NCBI GenBank assembly: GCA_022828445.1
Contig: JAIZZJ010000016.1
Location: 496,001 to 560,000 of the forward strand
Direction: 5' to 3'
Length of the DNA: 64,000 bases
Source of the DNA: Graphiopsis chlorocephala
Lineage: Eukaryota > Ascomycota > Dothideomycetes > Cladosporiales > Cladosporiaceae
This document shows, in pieces, positions 54,701 to 64,000 of this stretch (within the stretch, counting starts at the first letter, position 1; each line of letters starts with the position of its first letter). Below the pieces are notes generated by a model that was not told the DNA's origin, made no database searches, and saw nothing but the letters and a program-made list of their open reading frames with translations. The position numbers and the translations under genes are program-made.

Positions 54701-54798
54701 GTCTGACGCATCCAGACACGCTGACCAGCGTGAGCCACCTCGAATCGGTGCTACAAGATCAGGGAAAGTACGAAGAAGCAGAAAGGCTTTCAAAGTAG
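51716..54798 (+). CDS. NB-ARC-TPR NLR-like receptor with N-terminal amyloid-like motif
   Basis: Proposed exon 1 is 51716-51839 (MEATSAAPSALPNRTSHSIS onward), exon 2 about 51899-54798, joined through a weak GTCTGT donor and CAG acceptor; the second frame is open from further upstream, so the junction is uncertain. Exon 1 carries DNARVHMGDNYNGC, similar in spacing to the RQxNGNV amyloid motifs of element 1. The NB-ARC domain has P-loop VICGLGGSGKSQLAL, LLFVLDSADD (Walker B), VIVTTRCQS, and ARC helices to HKLVHEWGYERL. The C-terminus is 12 TPR units of 42 residues, kinesin-light-chain type, nearly identical. These fungal STAND proteins control cell death or non-self responses. No effector gene is found beside it. 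It is cargo of element 2. Confidence 0.85.
53312..54798 (+). repeat. 12 tandem 126-bp TPR units
   Basis: Unit: GPTHPDTLxSVxxLGSVLQ, then (R/D)QGKYEEAE(K/E)LFRQ and a variable EGxxKAL. Units 5, 7 and 9 (ASVNNLGSVLQRQ, EELFRQALEG) alternate with units 6 and 8 (DQ, EKLFRQDFEGSQKAL), a 252-bp higher-order repeat. The final unit is cut by the stop after AERLSK. Confidence 0.9.
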
Positions 54799-55116
54799 CT
54801 TCAAATTCCATTTCTATCGACCTTCTATGGGGTTGCTCGATTAGAACCCTCGTTAAACATGATGCACATCTTGCAATCTGGTTCACTTTAGCAACCAACA
54901 GCTATCGTATTTTTGCTACTGGCGCTCTGCCTGAGCAAGGCGCTGACTCGAAGAACAGTCAAATGATCCATCAAAGGACGATTGGCAGTCGGCGCATGCA
55001 AAATAAATCTCATCGAAAAACTAGGAACAGGCAAGAGAACCCCAACCGACTCTTTATTACGGCCCATGTGACCCCGTGCGCCACTCACGCATTACAACTC
55101 TGCCCAGAATAGCCAG
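54799..55116. other. Gap between NLR gene and transposase
   Basis: No gene is seen. The two genes converge here. Confidence 0.5.
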
Positions 55117-56907
55117 TCACCACATTTGCGCCACTGGTGCTCTATTCGGACATGGTGCTGAGTAATCAACCACCATACGATGAGCCTCGACATCAACCCC
55201 ATGATTCGGTTCCACAGGCGTGACCTGCCGCTGACGTTCTGTCGGCACCTGGGATTTTCTGGCATCAGCTTCGGCTGTCTTTGTACCAGCCTTGGCTTTC
55301 TTTGCATCGGATTTGGCCTTTTTTGCGTCAGCTTTGGTTTTCCTCGCATCCGCCTTCGCCCTCTTTGCATCAGCTTTCGCCGTTTGTCTCCGTTATATTT
55401 CAACGATATCGGCAGATGAGATTATCTTCGCATCGCCTTGGCTGATTACGGTGCTCTTTGCATTCTGGCGCACTCTCCTCTCATCGTTCTGCTTCAGCAA
55501 GCTTTCGTTCTCATCGTGAAATAATGAGCGGTCAGCGAATGCCTTCTCTGTCGCATGCAGGAGCTTCTCAAGGCAAGGATCCCCCGTCGTGCCGTTCGCG
55601 GCCAATTTTTCCTCTACAAGTCGATAAAGGTAATGTACACCCTCCGTTGTGGTGGGTGTCGTCAGAAGAGATCTCGACGGTGCTTGCATCTGTGGGGTAT
55701 CAAGAGGAACTAGCTGCACCGCGGGTCCCTCGGTCGGCGCTGACATGCCTTCCAATACGCGGCTTGGGTTGAATGGGAATAAGCCAGCCTTTGACCAACC
55801 AGAACGAATGTTACGCGCCGTCAAAGCTGCATCGCGAGCTCGGCGGTACAGGAGAACGAAATGCTCTTTGTTCACTGCATTGGCACCACGTCGTTCGAGA
55901 TGCTCTACTTGTTCACGATATGCGGTTTTCAGAGGACCAAAAACGCTTACATCACAAGGCTGCAGTTTGTGAGACGTATGCGATGGAAGGCGACATGGAA
56001 TGATGTTGTTCTCTAAACAGAACTTGAGGACGTCTTGAGACTCGTGTGTTTCGAATCCGTCGCTAATCAGGATTCGTGGTCAACCGTTAGCACGCTCTCT
56101 CGTAGAAGGCTCAAATACTTTCTGCATCCATTCCAAGTTGATTTCGGAGTTCATGTAGCCTTTCTTACTGCACGTGAATTGCCAATCCGGGGCTTCATGG
56201 CAGACCCAATTGCTCCGGAGGTCGACCCCGGGGAATATGATGAGAGGCGGCAAGCTCCTACCGTCAGCAGAGATACACTCAACTGCCGTAATCAAGGTTC
56301 GCTTGCTGTCGGTACCTCTGTGGGTCTTGGGCATCTCGGCACTTACAAGGTACTTGGAAGATCCAAGCACACTGAGCAATACTCCTGTCTCGTCCATGTT
56401 GTATACATTCTCCTGAAGCACGTCTGCTGCTTCTAGCTCGGGTTGCATCAGATCGAACCAGTTCACGACCTTATTGTAGATGTTCTTCTCGTGTCTCCTC
56501 CAGTCCAACCTCCTCAGACGCGCAGCCTTTAGCTCAGGGTGACGCTTACAGAATGCTTGCGGCCAGTCTTTCGCAGGGACCTGGCTAGGGGCCTTGGACG
56601 CCTTTCCACGCTTACGTCGTGGAGCACGTCCCCGGAGGAAGACCGTTGCATAATGGTGCAGATCTTTGACTTTGGCAGGGAACCCGTTACGGTCCGCTCG
56701 GAGGACGAAGTCTACGATGGCCTGTTCCTCGCGTGGCGTGAGCAGTTGCTGCTTGATCGCTTTATCACGGCGTGTGCCTCGTCCTTTGTCGCGATGCCAC
56801 TGAGTAGTGTAGGGGAGGGGAGGAGAGCCTTCACCGGGCGCACTTTTTGCAGTGGCAGCCTTACGAGACTTGCGCTTCGCTACAGTCATCTTGGGCGTGG
56901 TCAACAA
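55117..56907 (-). pseudogene. Fot1/pogo-type DDE transposase, interrupted by two stops
   Basis: From ATG 56907 the minus strand encodes a basic N-terminus, a helix-turn-helix segment (LTPREEQAIVDFVLRADRNGFP), a CENP-B-like second DNA-binding region, and the first catalytic Asp in VYNMDETGVLL. An in-frame TGA (56080-56082) follows ERANG, and reading resumes without shift at PRILISDGFETH (second Asp) and PCDVSVFGPLKTAYREQV (third acid). A second stop, TAA (55393-55395), precedes a Lys/Ala-rich tail ending at 55117. CGA to TGA is a single C-to-T change, compatible with repeat-induced mutation. Pogo-type enzymes move TA-flanked elements, so this was plausibly the enzyme of element 2. Confidence 0.85.
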
Positions 56908-57239
56908 ACTATAGTGCTGTCGACTGCCCCTGTTGCGGCAAAGGGATACAGGGCTGACGGCGCTGGTGAAGATCAGGGCGGCAGAAAGTGAGTAATGGTT
57001 GGAGACTAGGAAAGTACAAAGGACAAGGAACCCAAGGAGGATTCAGGTCCGGGGGGGGCCTTTGACCCTGAGGGCTGAACGGCCAGGGCGGCCCAAGCCG
57101 CCTTGATTCATTCTCAGCTCGGGTCAGCCGCGTGGTGCCCTATGATCTGCGATCATGGGAACGGACGGTAAACGGCCCGCAGCGTGGTCATGCTGCTCAT
57201 GAGCCCGTCTCATCAGTGTGGTGCTTATACTGCCGACCG
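56908..57239. other. Gap between transposase and right TIR
   Basis: Upstream region of the transposase, with a G-run (gggggggg at about 57050); no gene. Confidence 0.5.
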
Positions 57240-57671
57240 GCTCTTAGCTTCAGATGATATCATCCCCATGCTCCCGCGCTGCAGATCTAGATCAGCCCTC
57301 TTTACACCCCTGCAACCCCAATCTATATTGCATGCATCGGAACAAAAAATAGGCAGTCCTGCAGGCTGAATGGTAGAGGACGTGATAGGCTGTGTTTCAT
57401 TGTATCTGCAGCTGTGCGTGAGATGTCACAGATACTTCTGCCAGAAAGTGCACAGAATTCATCGTTATCTCGTGCCCTTCTCGCCCGCCAAGATCGCCCT
57501 TCTTTGCGGACGATAAGGCTGCAGAACATATGCTAGAGAGCGGTAGAGCTGCAGAGGATGCTGGGAAGACCGTGTCTATTATAGAGCGCAGCGTAGAGAG
57601 TTATGGTTGATTTTGTGCGAAAGGGCTATCGGAACAACAATGTTTTCGGAACAAGCGGAAGCAGGTTACAG
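57240..57671 (-). repeat. Right long TIR of element 2
   Basis: Reverse complement of 50900-51328; see the left TIR for matching blocks. It ends at CTGTAACC (minus) next to TA 57672-57673. Confidence 0.88.
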
Positions 57672-57815
57672 TACAAATGACAGCGCTACATGTAAGTTAG
57701 GCTCGAGCTGCCGGCTGTGCATGGTCGTACAGCGTCTCAGTGACCGTGCGCACTCGGCCCGAAGTCGTGCGATTCACTCCGGCGATGGCCGTGGGCGGAG
57801 TCACGTGAGGGATTT
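57672..57815. repeat. Right half of dispersed repeat split by element 2
   Basis: tgcatggtcgtacagcgtct, ccgtgcgcactcggccc, gtcgtgcgattc and gagtcacgtgagg align with 290-415 in the same orientation, continuing the left half at 50700-50899. Confidence 0.65.
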
Positions 57816-57911
57816 CATCCGTGGCACAACTCTAAAGATGAATGTCCCTACGGTAGACGGTACAGTACAGCATCGCGCAACGAGCCACAATTTGACATAG
57901 TTGTCACTATA

Positions 57912-58788
57912 CACTCAATCCCTAGCTATTGAGGCTCCCTACCCAGAATTCGCGCTAAGGGGTACTTCGTCTTCCACCACAAACATTTCCACTGCCACGC
58001 ATTCTCTTCATTCGCAATCCAACACATCAGCTTCTCCGATCGTTTGTGTATCCGTAGAGTGTAACAAAGGCATAGGTCGGGCCTTATTTGGCAGTACCAC
58101 GAGCCGTGGAGTGCGCCTTCTCGTCCCAGCTGCGCGACCGGCTGGCTGTTGCATCCTGCTATACGCTTGCTTGCCGAGCCGTGGGTTTTCCAAACACACC
58201 TCATACGTTCCGCGACATCGAGAAGAATATCCAGATGCGAGTCAGATTGTAGTAATCTCGAGTAGTAAGCACATTGCAGGGGTTTGAAAAGTATGGGTCG
58301 GTACTTCGTAGCGCCCAACTCTCAGGTTCAGCCCGCCAGCCGCCAGCCAAACGGGCTGTTTCGGTCGCGCGGCCCCTCAGCTCGCCCGCTTCGAAGTACC
58401 GACAGGAATGATTACCACCCCTGCAAAGCGTTCACGCCACGGTGCTCGCAAGACCCTGCTGGCTGCAGATCGGCCGTTGAGATGTGGAGGATGTAGCGAT
58501 GTCTATTTCGACGACGAGTGATGCGCTCTTGGCGTGTGAGATCGCGTTTCTATTATGCCAGGCTCAGCGGCGTACGAGAGTCGCCTGCTTCTACAAGCAA
58601 CAGCACGACCAACACGCGCATCAGGTGATGCATGATTATACTCTATGGGAGCGCGATATCTTGGAGAAGCTCTTGGAATCTACTGTGAATAAAGAAAATG
58701 AGTTGTCGCGGAGCCGTGCAGGTTCAAAGCGGAAGTACCTGCTAGCGCGAAATATGGGTAGGGACCCTCGATAGCTAGGGATTGAGTG
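57912..58788. mobile_element. 877-bp non-autonomous TIR element with TA flanks
   Basis: Left end TA-CACTCAATCCCTAGCTATT and right end (reverse complement) TA-CACTCAATCCCTAGCTATC continue as inverted repeats of about 60 bases (GGxTCCCTACCC, TTCGCGCTA, GGTACTTC). There is no transposase; internal short frames are unrecognised. It contains a nested palindrome at 58294-58406. It lies just outside element 2. Confidence 0.75.
58294..58406. repeat. Nested 113-bp palindromic element
   Basis: gtcggtacttcgtagcg at the left and the reverse complement of cgcttcgaagtaccgac at the right are inverted; the interior is GC-rich (cccgccagccgccagcc). It could fold as a hairpin or be a tiny MITE inserted in the 877-bp element. 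Confidence 0.6.
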
Positions 58789-59434
58789 TACGCAGTAACC
58801 ACGAGTCATACCAATTATAGCTTAGATTGGTAAGTGGACAAAGTAAAATTAGCTTGTGACGACGAGTGGCAGCTACGTAACGTTACTGTAGTTCTCGATG
58901 GCAGACGGCGTCTTCATGTCGAGAGGTCATCTCAAAGATACTGTGCCAGATCATGTGACCGGGCACGCAGCAACATAGTCATCGCGTAACCCGGTGTACG
59001 ATCTGTCGCGCATGGAGTTGCTCCTCGTCGTGATTCCGTTACCTTGGTCGCCAGTACATTACTGAGTCCCGCGCTGTCTTGGCACCTCGCAAAGGTCGCA
59101 ATATGTTACCTCCACTGTAGATCCATAGGCAATGAATTGTGGGAACGGCTAGCTTTGCGGAGCAGGAATCCGTTACAATGGGCCCACGTTGAGTCTCTCA
59201 TGGAGACCGCCACGGCCGGAGCCCTGATCGATGAACATGACTTACAAGACTTTCAAAACCATGATTGAGGCATTAATGCGTGACCGCTAATTCCTCCATC
59301 AAACTCATCTGGCTACTCTCACTCTGGTACACGTTCAACAAAATCATCAATTCACTTTCTGCGTTCCAACCACTGTTCCCCAGACTTCCTCCCCTGCTTC
59401 TCTGTTCGGGGCGCCAGGGATTCCCTCCAGCTCA
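58789..59434. other. Intergenic upstream of MFS gene
   Basis: A single 30-bp repeat unit relic (agcttgtgacgacgagtgg, about 58851) and a TACTGTA at 58885 are present; no gene. Confidence 0.45.
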
Positions 59435-61059
59435 ATGAACAAGCAAAGAAGAAGTGACGTCGGGCATGAGCTCAATCAAAAGCACCAGGGCGTCGTCTGT
59501 GCCGATCACTCAATTCTGAGTCCGCCCCGGGAGTTGGATGACAATTGGAGTGATTTCCAGCAGTCGGGCTGGTCACGTCCAAATCAGTTCAATTCCTGCT
59601 GTGCAGAATTCGGCTACGTTTTCTCCATATCGATGTCCCCATTCATGGACGAGTACCTCACGAGCGGTTTCTTCGCCATGGTGCCGACATTGATCGAAGA
59701 CCTGGCTATGTCCAGCACATCTGCCACATGGTCGGCTGGAGTGACTTCCTTGGTCGTGTCAGCCTTGCTCTTGACGTTCGGCCGTTTGGCCGACATGTGT
59801 GGGGGACCGCCCATCTTTATGGGAGGTGTCGCATGGACTTTCATTTGGACATTGCTCATCGGCTGCACGAACGACTCTCGCACTCTCATCATTTGCCGGG
59901 CTATGCAAGGCTTGGGAGCAGCGGCGCATCTCCCAGCAGGTCTGGCTATGCTCGGAAAGACATATGAGCCTGGTCAGCGTAAGAATGTAGTGTTCTCGAT
60001 TTACGCGGCCATGGCGCCATTGGGATCTTTTGCAGGAATCCTCATCGCTAGCCTTGCATTGCATCACGGGAACTGGCCGATCTTTTTCTGGTCTGGTGCC
60101 GCGCTCGCTTCCATAGTCCTAGTGTCAACGCATCTGACAGGCTCGTGGGCCCATCAGACAAGACTAAATCCAGGCATATACATGGACTGGATTGGAAGCA
60201 TAAGCCTTTCCCTGAGCATTTCACTGCTCGTCTTCACTCTGACGCAGGCCGCAGATGCATCTCAGGGGTGGGGGACCCCGTACATCATCTGGACCGGTGT
60301 CTTCGGAACCATTGGGCTTCTTGTGACTATAAGAGTAGAGGGGTGGGTGGCCACGCACCCTCTTCTCCCGCCAACGCTTTTCCAGGTACCAGGGATTGCA
60401 CCGCTTTTGTTCGGCTTATTGCTGACCTACGGGGCGGTGACCCTTTTCGTGTGCTATGCGACGTTATAGTGAGTGCGATATGTCTATCTAGTCGGACCTG
60501 GAGTGCCTCATCGCTGACCATCCGCAGCATAGTCAATGTCACAGGCGTCAGTGCGGTGCAGATGCTTGCGTGGTTCGCCCCAATGCCAATCGGTGGCTGT
60601 CTGCTAGCAATTTTTGGAGGCAGGTTGATGACCCTTGTGTCTGAATCGTCCATCTTCTCTCTATCCTGCTTGGGCAATATCATCGCCTCTCTCTTGCTCA
60701 TCATCGCACCCCAAGATCCCTCCTACTGGGTGTACGTCTTCCCGGCTATGATTTGCGTGACGATATCGATGGATCTTACATTCAATCAGGTCAACATTTT
60801 CCTTTCCTCGACTCTTCCAAGTCATCAACAGGGTACTGCCGGAAGTTTGTCCCACGCTCTAATACACCTAAGTGCGCCTTTGCTGCTTGGTCTGGCCAGA
60901 GAGTTGGAGGCCATCACCCCCAGCGAGGAAGCACGAGATACATACGCTTATGCTTTCTGGCTCCAGTACGGCTGTGGAATGGTAGCACTTGTGGCATTTT
61001 TGTTGTTCGTGAGCGCGAGAGCGGCAGCGAAAGATTCCACCAACGAAACGTGGAGATAG
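59435..61059 (+). CDS. MFS transporter, DHA2-like, paralog B
   Basis: Two exons (59435-60468, 60528-61059; GTGAGT/CAG, 59 nt) give 521 residues. It shares architecture, motifs and intron position with the gene at 43671: FGRLADMCGGPPIFMGG, CRAMQGLGAAAHLPAGLAMLG, CYATLYIVNVTG across the junction, WFAPMPIGGCLLAIFGG and LPSHQQGTAGSLSHALIHLS. The N-terminus is longer and hydrophilic. It probably exports or imports a small metabolite at the plasma membrane. The two genes are paralogs about 14 kb apart, with the glycosyltransferases, hydrolase and element 2 between them. No defect is seen. Confidence 0.88.
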
Positions 61060-61399
61060 GATGAGAGCAGACAACAATGCGCAATGTACCGCATGGGCCT
61101 CGAAAGCGGTTCGGAGGCTGTACATATCAATGGTGGCAGTGACGCAATCTACCACCCTGCAACAACGAGTGCATTCTGCACATGGAGTTTGGCAGTTGAT
61201 GACTTCATGTAACGCTTAGCTCATTAGATTCTCGTGCTGCGTATGTGTACATACATATGCGAATGATGATGCCACTTCAATTACCCAAGCCATTAGATAC
61301 ACGTGCAAGACTAGAACATGATTGGTGACAACGTTTTCTTTGAAGCACAATAGCATTCCCACTGCCTCTCCACAGTAATTAACTGTTTTGCTGTAGTGC
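61060..61399. other. Intergenic between convergent genes
   Basis: No feature is seen. Confidence 0.45.
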
Positions 61400-61860
61400 T
61401 CACAGTTTGATCAGCATGGCTTCGAGGAACTCGTTGCCCTTTGCCTTGTGAAGCGGGAATCTCCTGCTTGGATCGCTGCGAATGACACGCTGAAGAGCTT
61501 TATGAGAAGGAAACTTGATCTCACTCAAGTCGCCGCCGACTCTACGCACCCTGACAAAATCGTGGATGTTGACATGGGCGGTTCGAATGTTCTATCATGA
61601 TTGAGTCAGCTCTGCTGTCCATGCTGGTATCTGGCTCAGGGACCACATCACAGTACTTTCTTGCACTTCTTAATACTGCTTCCGATCTCTACATCGAGAT
61701 CTTCGCACAACATCTGGAAAGCTGAAAGACGATCGTGTTCAGCGGGAACGTACGATTCGGCAAAGTAGGCGATGATGTCAGTTACTGCGGCCGCATGTCG
61801 ATCTCTGGAGTCCGCTGTCACAAAGGTCTGCGGTAAAAGATTTCCATGCCTCTTCGTCAT
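61400..61860 (-). CDS. Small conserved fungal protein, unknown function
   Basis: Two exons (61860-61657, 61591-61400; GTACTG donor, TAG acceptor, 65 nt) give 131 residues, starting MTKRHGNLLPQTFVTADS. The C-terminal half FVRVRRVGGDLSEIKFPSHK, followed by ALQRVIRSDPSRRFPLHKAK and EAMLIKL, resembles a small uncharacterised protein I recall as common in ascomycetes, often in several copies. It is basic and probably soluble. The start at 61860 was chosen because splicing and length then fit; the frame is open further upstream. Confidence 0.6.
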
Positions 61861-62290
61861 AGCTGTGGTTATGGATGGCTTGATCGTGGTGGGTTGTGAC
61901 GGACTTGTTTTGAAAACGAAATTTTGGAAATGGTCGACGGTAGTAAGGAGAAAAAGATGAAAGGAGGGCTCACAATACTGTAGAGTATATCGCCACTTGT
62001 GGGACAGAAGTGGAGTCGACCGAAAACAGTTAGTAGTACAAGCGCGGCTTCTTTGTTTCATACACTGGTTGTTGGGCAGACTTGCGCGCCACATGTCGAG
62101 ATTGAAGTTCTAATTCACAGTGACTCAGACCTTGTGACAGATGATGTGGTACTGTACAGCTAGCACAGTTCGCGATGATAGTATAAGATAATCTAAACAC
62201 GACAGCCGATGGGACAAGATACTGAAAATAGCTTGTGACGACAAATGGGAGTCGAAGATAGCGATGGTAGGACCTAGATTGGACGTATCT
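61861..62290 (+). repeat. Gene-free stretch with relic 30-bp units
   Basis: A TACTGTAC at 62149 and units agcttgtgacgacaaatggg/agtcgaagatagcgatgg at about 62230 belong to the repeat family of 3165-4080. No gene. Confidence 0.5.
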
Positions 62291-63021
62291 ACGTATGACA
62301 CACTTCGATAAAGGTGATCTTCAAGGAGATGTCATAACCGCTCGCCCCAAGCGACGCATTGCAGTGATAAGCACATGTAAGAACAATTCGAGAAGATATT
62401 GTAAGCGATATTGGGTCTTTGGCTACGCTGGACAAGTCTGGCCACCACGGACATTAAAAGGCCGTTTTCATCGTTCACTAACGTTACTGTACTGTATCTA
62501 CACAGACTTGTGACATACAAAATTTTCATCATCAGATGACTCATGCCCCACGATAGCCTACACGACAGTCGCGTCATATGCACATGCATCAATTGCCACC
62601 ATCACAGTCAGAAAGGGCATTGATACTAGTGCACCATAACATGAACGAAGACCATATGTGTCATATCTTTGCAAAAGGTCACTTGCTGCTGACAGTTCCT
62701 AATACATGGACATTCGATGACCAGTTACTCCGGATAGCCAACCTCGGCCGCCCAGCCGTACAATTTTCTTGCAAGGGTGATGTTGCTCTGCATCGCTAGG
62801 AAACACTTTAGTAGACGCCAGCTTGAGCAATTTCGTCGGAAACGACATGTTCACTGCATGCGACGGCCGTGAGAAGTTAATTGCCGCAACGAAGCAAACA
62901 GTAACGTTGACTCACACGAGGTGTCGCGTGGCAGTCGTCAGGCTGCGGCGGATGGAAACTCTCCATACACATCGATCAACCATTACCTAACGATATCGCC
63001 CTTTGCGAGCGAACACAAAGG
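62291..63021. other. No gene seen
   Basis: Short frames only, without motif or splice support. TACTGTACTGTA occurs at about 62484. Confidence 0.4.
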
Positions 63022-63372
63022 TCAGTCCAAGAGGCCCGATTTTGCGCGGTTTCCACAATCAGTGTCTTGGGATTCTTTTTCCGGGGATGCGAGGGTGGAT
63101 TGGGACAACCACAAAACTCCATCTCTTTCTTTTCCGTCCTCGTGAGCAGTCCCATACAGTGAGCGCTCTATGATGGGATCAAGCCAGTCGATGAGCTTTG
63201 CGAACGCGACGAGAGCGGCGAAACCGAGAAATCCAGTGCAAGTTACTGTGAATGCTGAGCATGCGAGGAGTACAACTGTCGTGCCACGCGAAAAGTGGAC
63301 GTGTGAAGCCCACAATGAAGGTTGGAACAACAAGGCAAACACTCCGATAAAGTCTCGGTCTGATGACGACAT
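63022..63372 (-). CDS. Possible small membrane protein, weak
   Basis: An open frame of 116 codons has two hydrophobic runs (DFIGVFALLFQPSLWA; TVVLLACSAFTVTCTGFLGFAALVAFA) and a hydrophilic C-terminus. No homologous family or splice partner is recognised, and other frames are open nearby up to 63990, so this may be part of a larger gene or spurious. Confidence 0.25.
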   Translation of the reverse strand: MSSSDRDFIGVFALLFQPSLWASHVHFSRGTTVVLLACSAFTVTCTGFLGFAALVAFAKLIDWLDPIIERSLYGTAHEDGKERDGVLWLSQSTLASPEKESQDTDCGNRAKSGLLD

Positions 63373-64000
63373 GACGGTCTGTGATCACCTGGAGGAGAAC
63401 GGAGGCGTCTTAGAGGGTGGCAGATATCAGAAGAGATGCGGAAGACACTGTAGATGCGAAAGATGCCCAGATATGGAGGACGGACCAGAGATATCATAAG
63501 CCAGAAGATCGAAAGTGGTACGATGCGTCATCCAAGGAGAGGATGCGGGGGTCGATTGAATGATATGACAGAAGGATTTCGGTCGAGATGGTCAATCGGA
63601 GCGCTACGGAACCGACGATCCGTCGTGGTCGTCGTTCAAGTCGTGTTGAGGAATACGGCCGTGATCGAACAGTGGACGAGCAGCCGATGCATGATTCTGG
63701 ACGAGGCCTGGAGTTTCCTTGTTTCTGAACCCCACTATGCTTCTCGGGCTCTTCTAACCACACTATCATGCGCCGTTCCAGCACTTTCGAAGAGCCACGA
63801 CGTTTGGGCTCAATTTCCTGCCGCTGTTCCTCTCCACCATCCTGGCATGTCTTTTTCTTCCGTTCCGATGATACTGCATCCAACCTAAATAGCTTTTGGT
63901 GTGTGGGCTATTCACTTGACGATTTTTGTGACTTGTAGATTCTGGCAGGTCAACGTCAGCCCACCCATTGTTGAGGCACACATTTCGCGGCACGAAACAG

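Larger units (their letters stand above)
50900..57671. mobile_element. Element 2: 6.8-kb pogo/Tc1-type element carrying an NB-ARC-TPR gene
   Basis: Ends are inverted: left CAGTAACCTCTATCC and right (minus strand) CTGTAACCTGCTTCC, both preceded by TA (50898-50899 and 57672-57673). TIRs are about 430 bases and about 90 percent identical. The flanks are the two halves of one dispersed repeat, whose uninterrupted relative is at 62-415. Inside are an NB-ARC-TPR gene (+) and a Fot1/pogo transposase (-) inactivated by stops. Borders could shift by about 5 bases; the CAGT option gives the better empty-site alignment. It is probably immobile by itself now. Confidence 0.75.

Noticed and set aside
53292..54719. 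Minus-strand open frames opposite the TPR array
   Set aside because: Same cause: periodic antisense of a 126-bp coding repeat.
56539..56991. Plus-strand frames opposite the Fot1/pogo transposase
   Set aside because: Antisense of the transposase; no motif of their own.

Overview
The window is nuclear DNA of a filamentous ascomycete. Genes carry short introns (about 49-87 nt) with GT-AG ends and CTRAY-type branch sites. The protein set includes DHA2 drug/metabolite transporters, an NRPS-like adenylation-thiolation-reductase enzyme, NLR proteins, a HeLo cell-death protein, Tad-like LINE relics and Fot1/pogo and Tc1/mariner elements. Intron style and content suggest a dothideomycete, but that is inference. 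Gene density is low and repeats are many, as in an accessory or cluster-bearing compartment.

Layout. 1-8.2 kb is a repeat zone: two decayed LINE fragments, two copies of a roughly 0.9-kb non-coding repeat built from 30-bp units, and a dispersed repeat containing an LSU-rRNA-like piece. 8.6-22.1 kb holds an O-methyltransferase, three unrecognised multi-exon genes, a 14-TM-type MFS pump and an F-box-like protein. 23-28.3 kb holds a relic SAM synthetase and an ABCG transporter with an internal deletion. 29.3-42.1 kb is an NRPS-like gene on the minus strand, split by a 9.55-kb element. 43.7-50.2 kb holds an MFS transporter, a PGAP4-like and a GT17 glycosyltransferase, and an alpha/beta hydrolase. 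50.9-57.7 kb is a second, 6.8-kb element. 57.9-61.9 kb holds a small TIR element, another MFS transporter and a small conserved gene. The last 2 kb shows nothing firm.

Central observation. Both large elements end in long inverted repeats, start with CAGT or a close variant, and sit between TA dinucleotides, which are Tc1/mariner-pogo hallmarks. Each carries a transposase and an NLR gene. Element 1 (30130-39679) has an intact DD34E transposase, an unknown gene, a HeLo cell-death effector and a divergent NACHT-WD40 receptor. The effector C-terminus and the receptor N-terminus share an amyloid-type motif (RQxNGNV), as expected of a HET-S/NWD2-like signalling pair. Removing the element plus one TA restores the NRPS-like reading frame. 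Element 2 (50900-57671) has a Fot1/pogo transposase broken by stops and an NB-ARC-TPR protein with its own N-terminal amyloid-like motif. It splits a dispersed repeat whose uninterrupted relative lies at 62-415. The window therefore appears to show immune-receptor genes travelling as transposon cargo.

The NRPS-like gene (now broken), the divergent MFS gene, the ABC gene and perhaps the glycosyltransferases and hydrolase look like the remains of a secondary-metabolite locus; the product is unknown.
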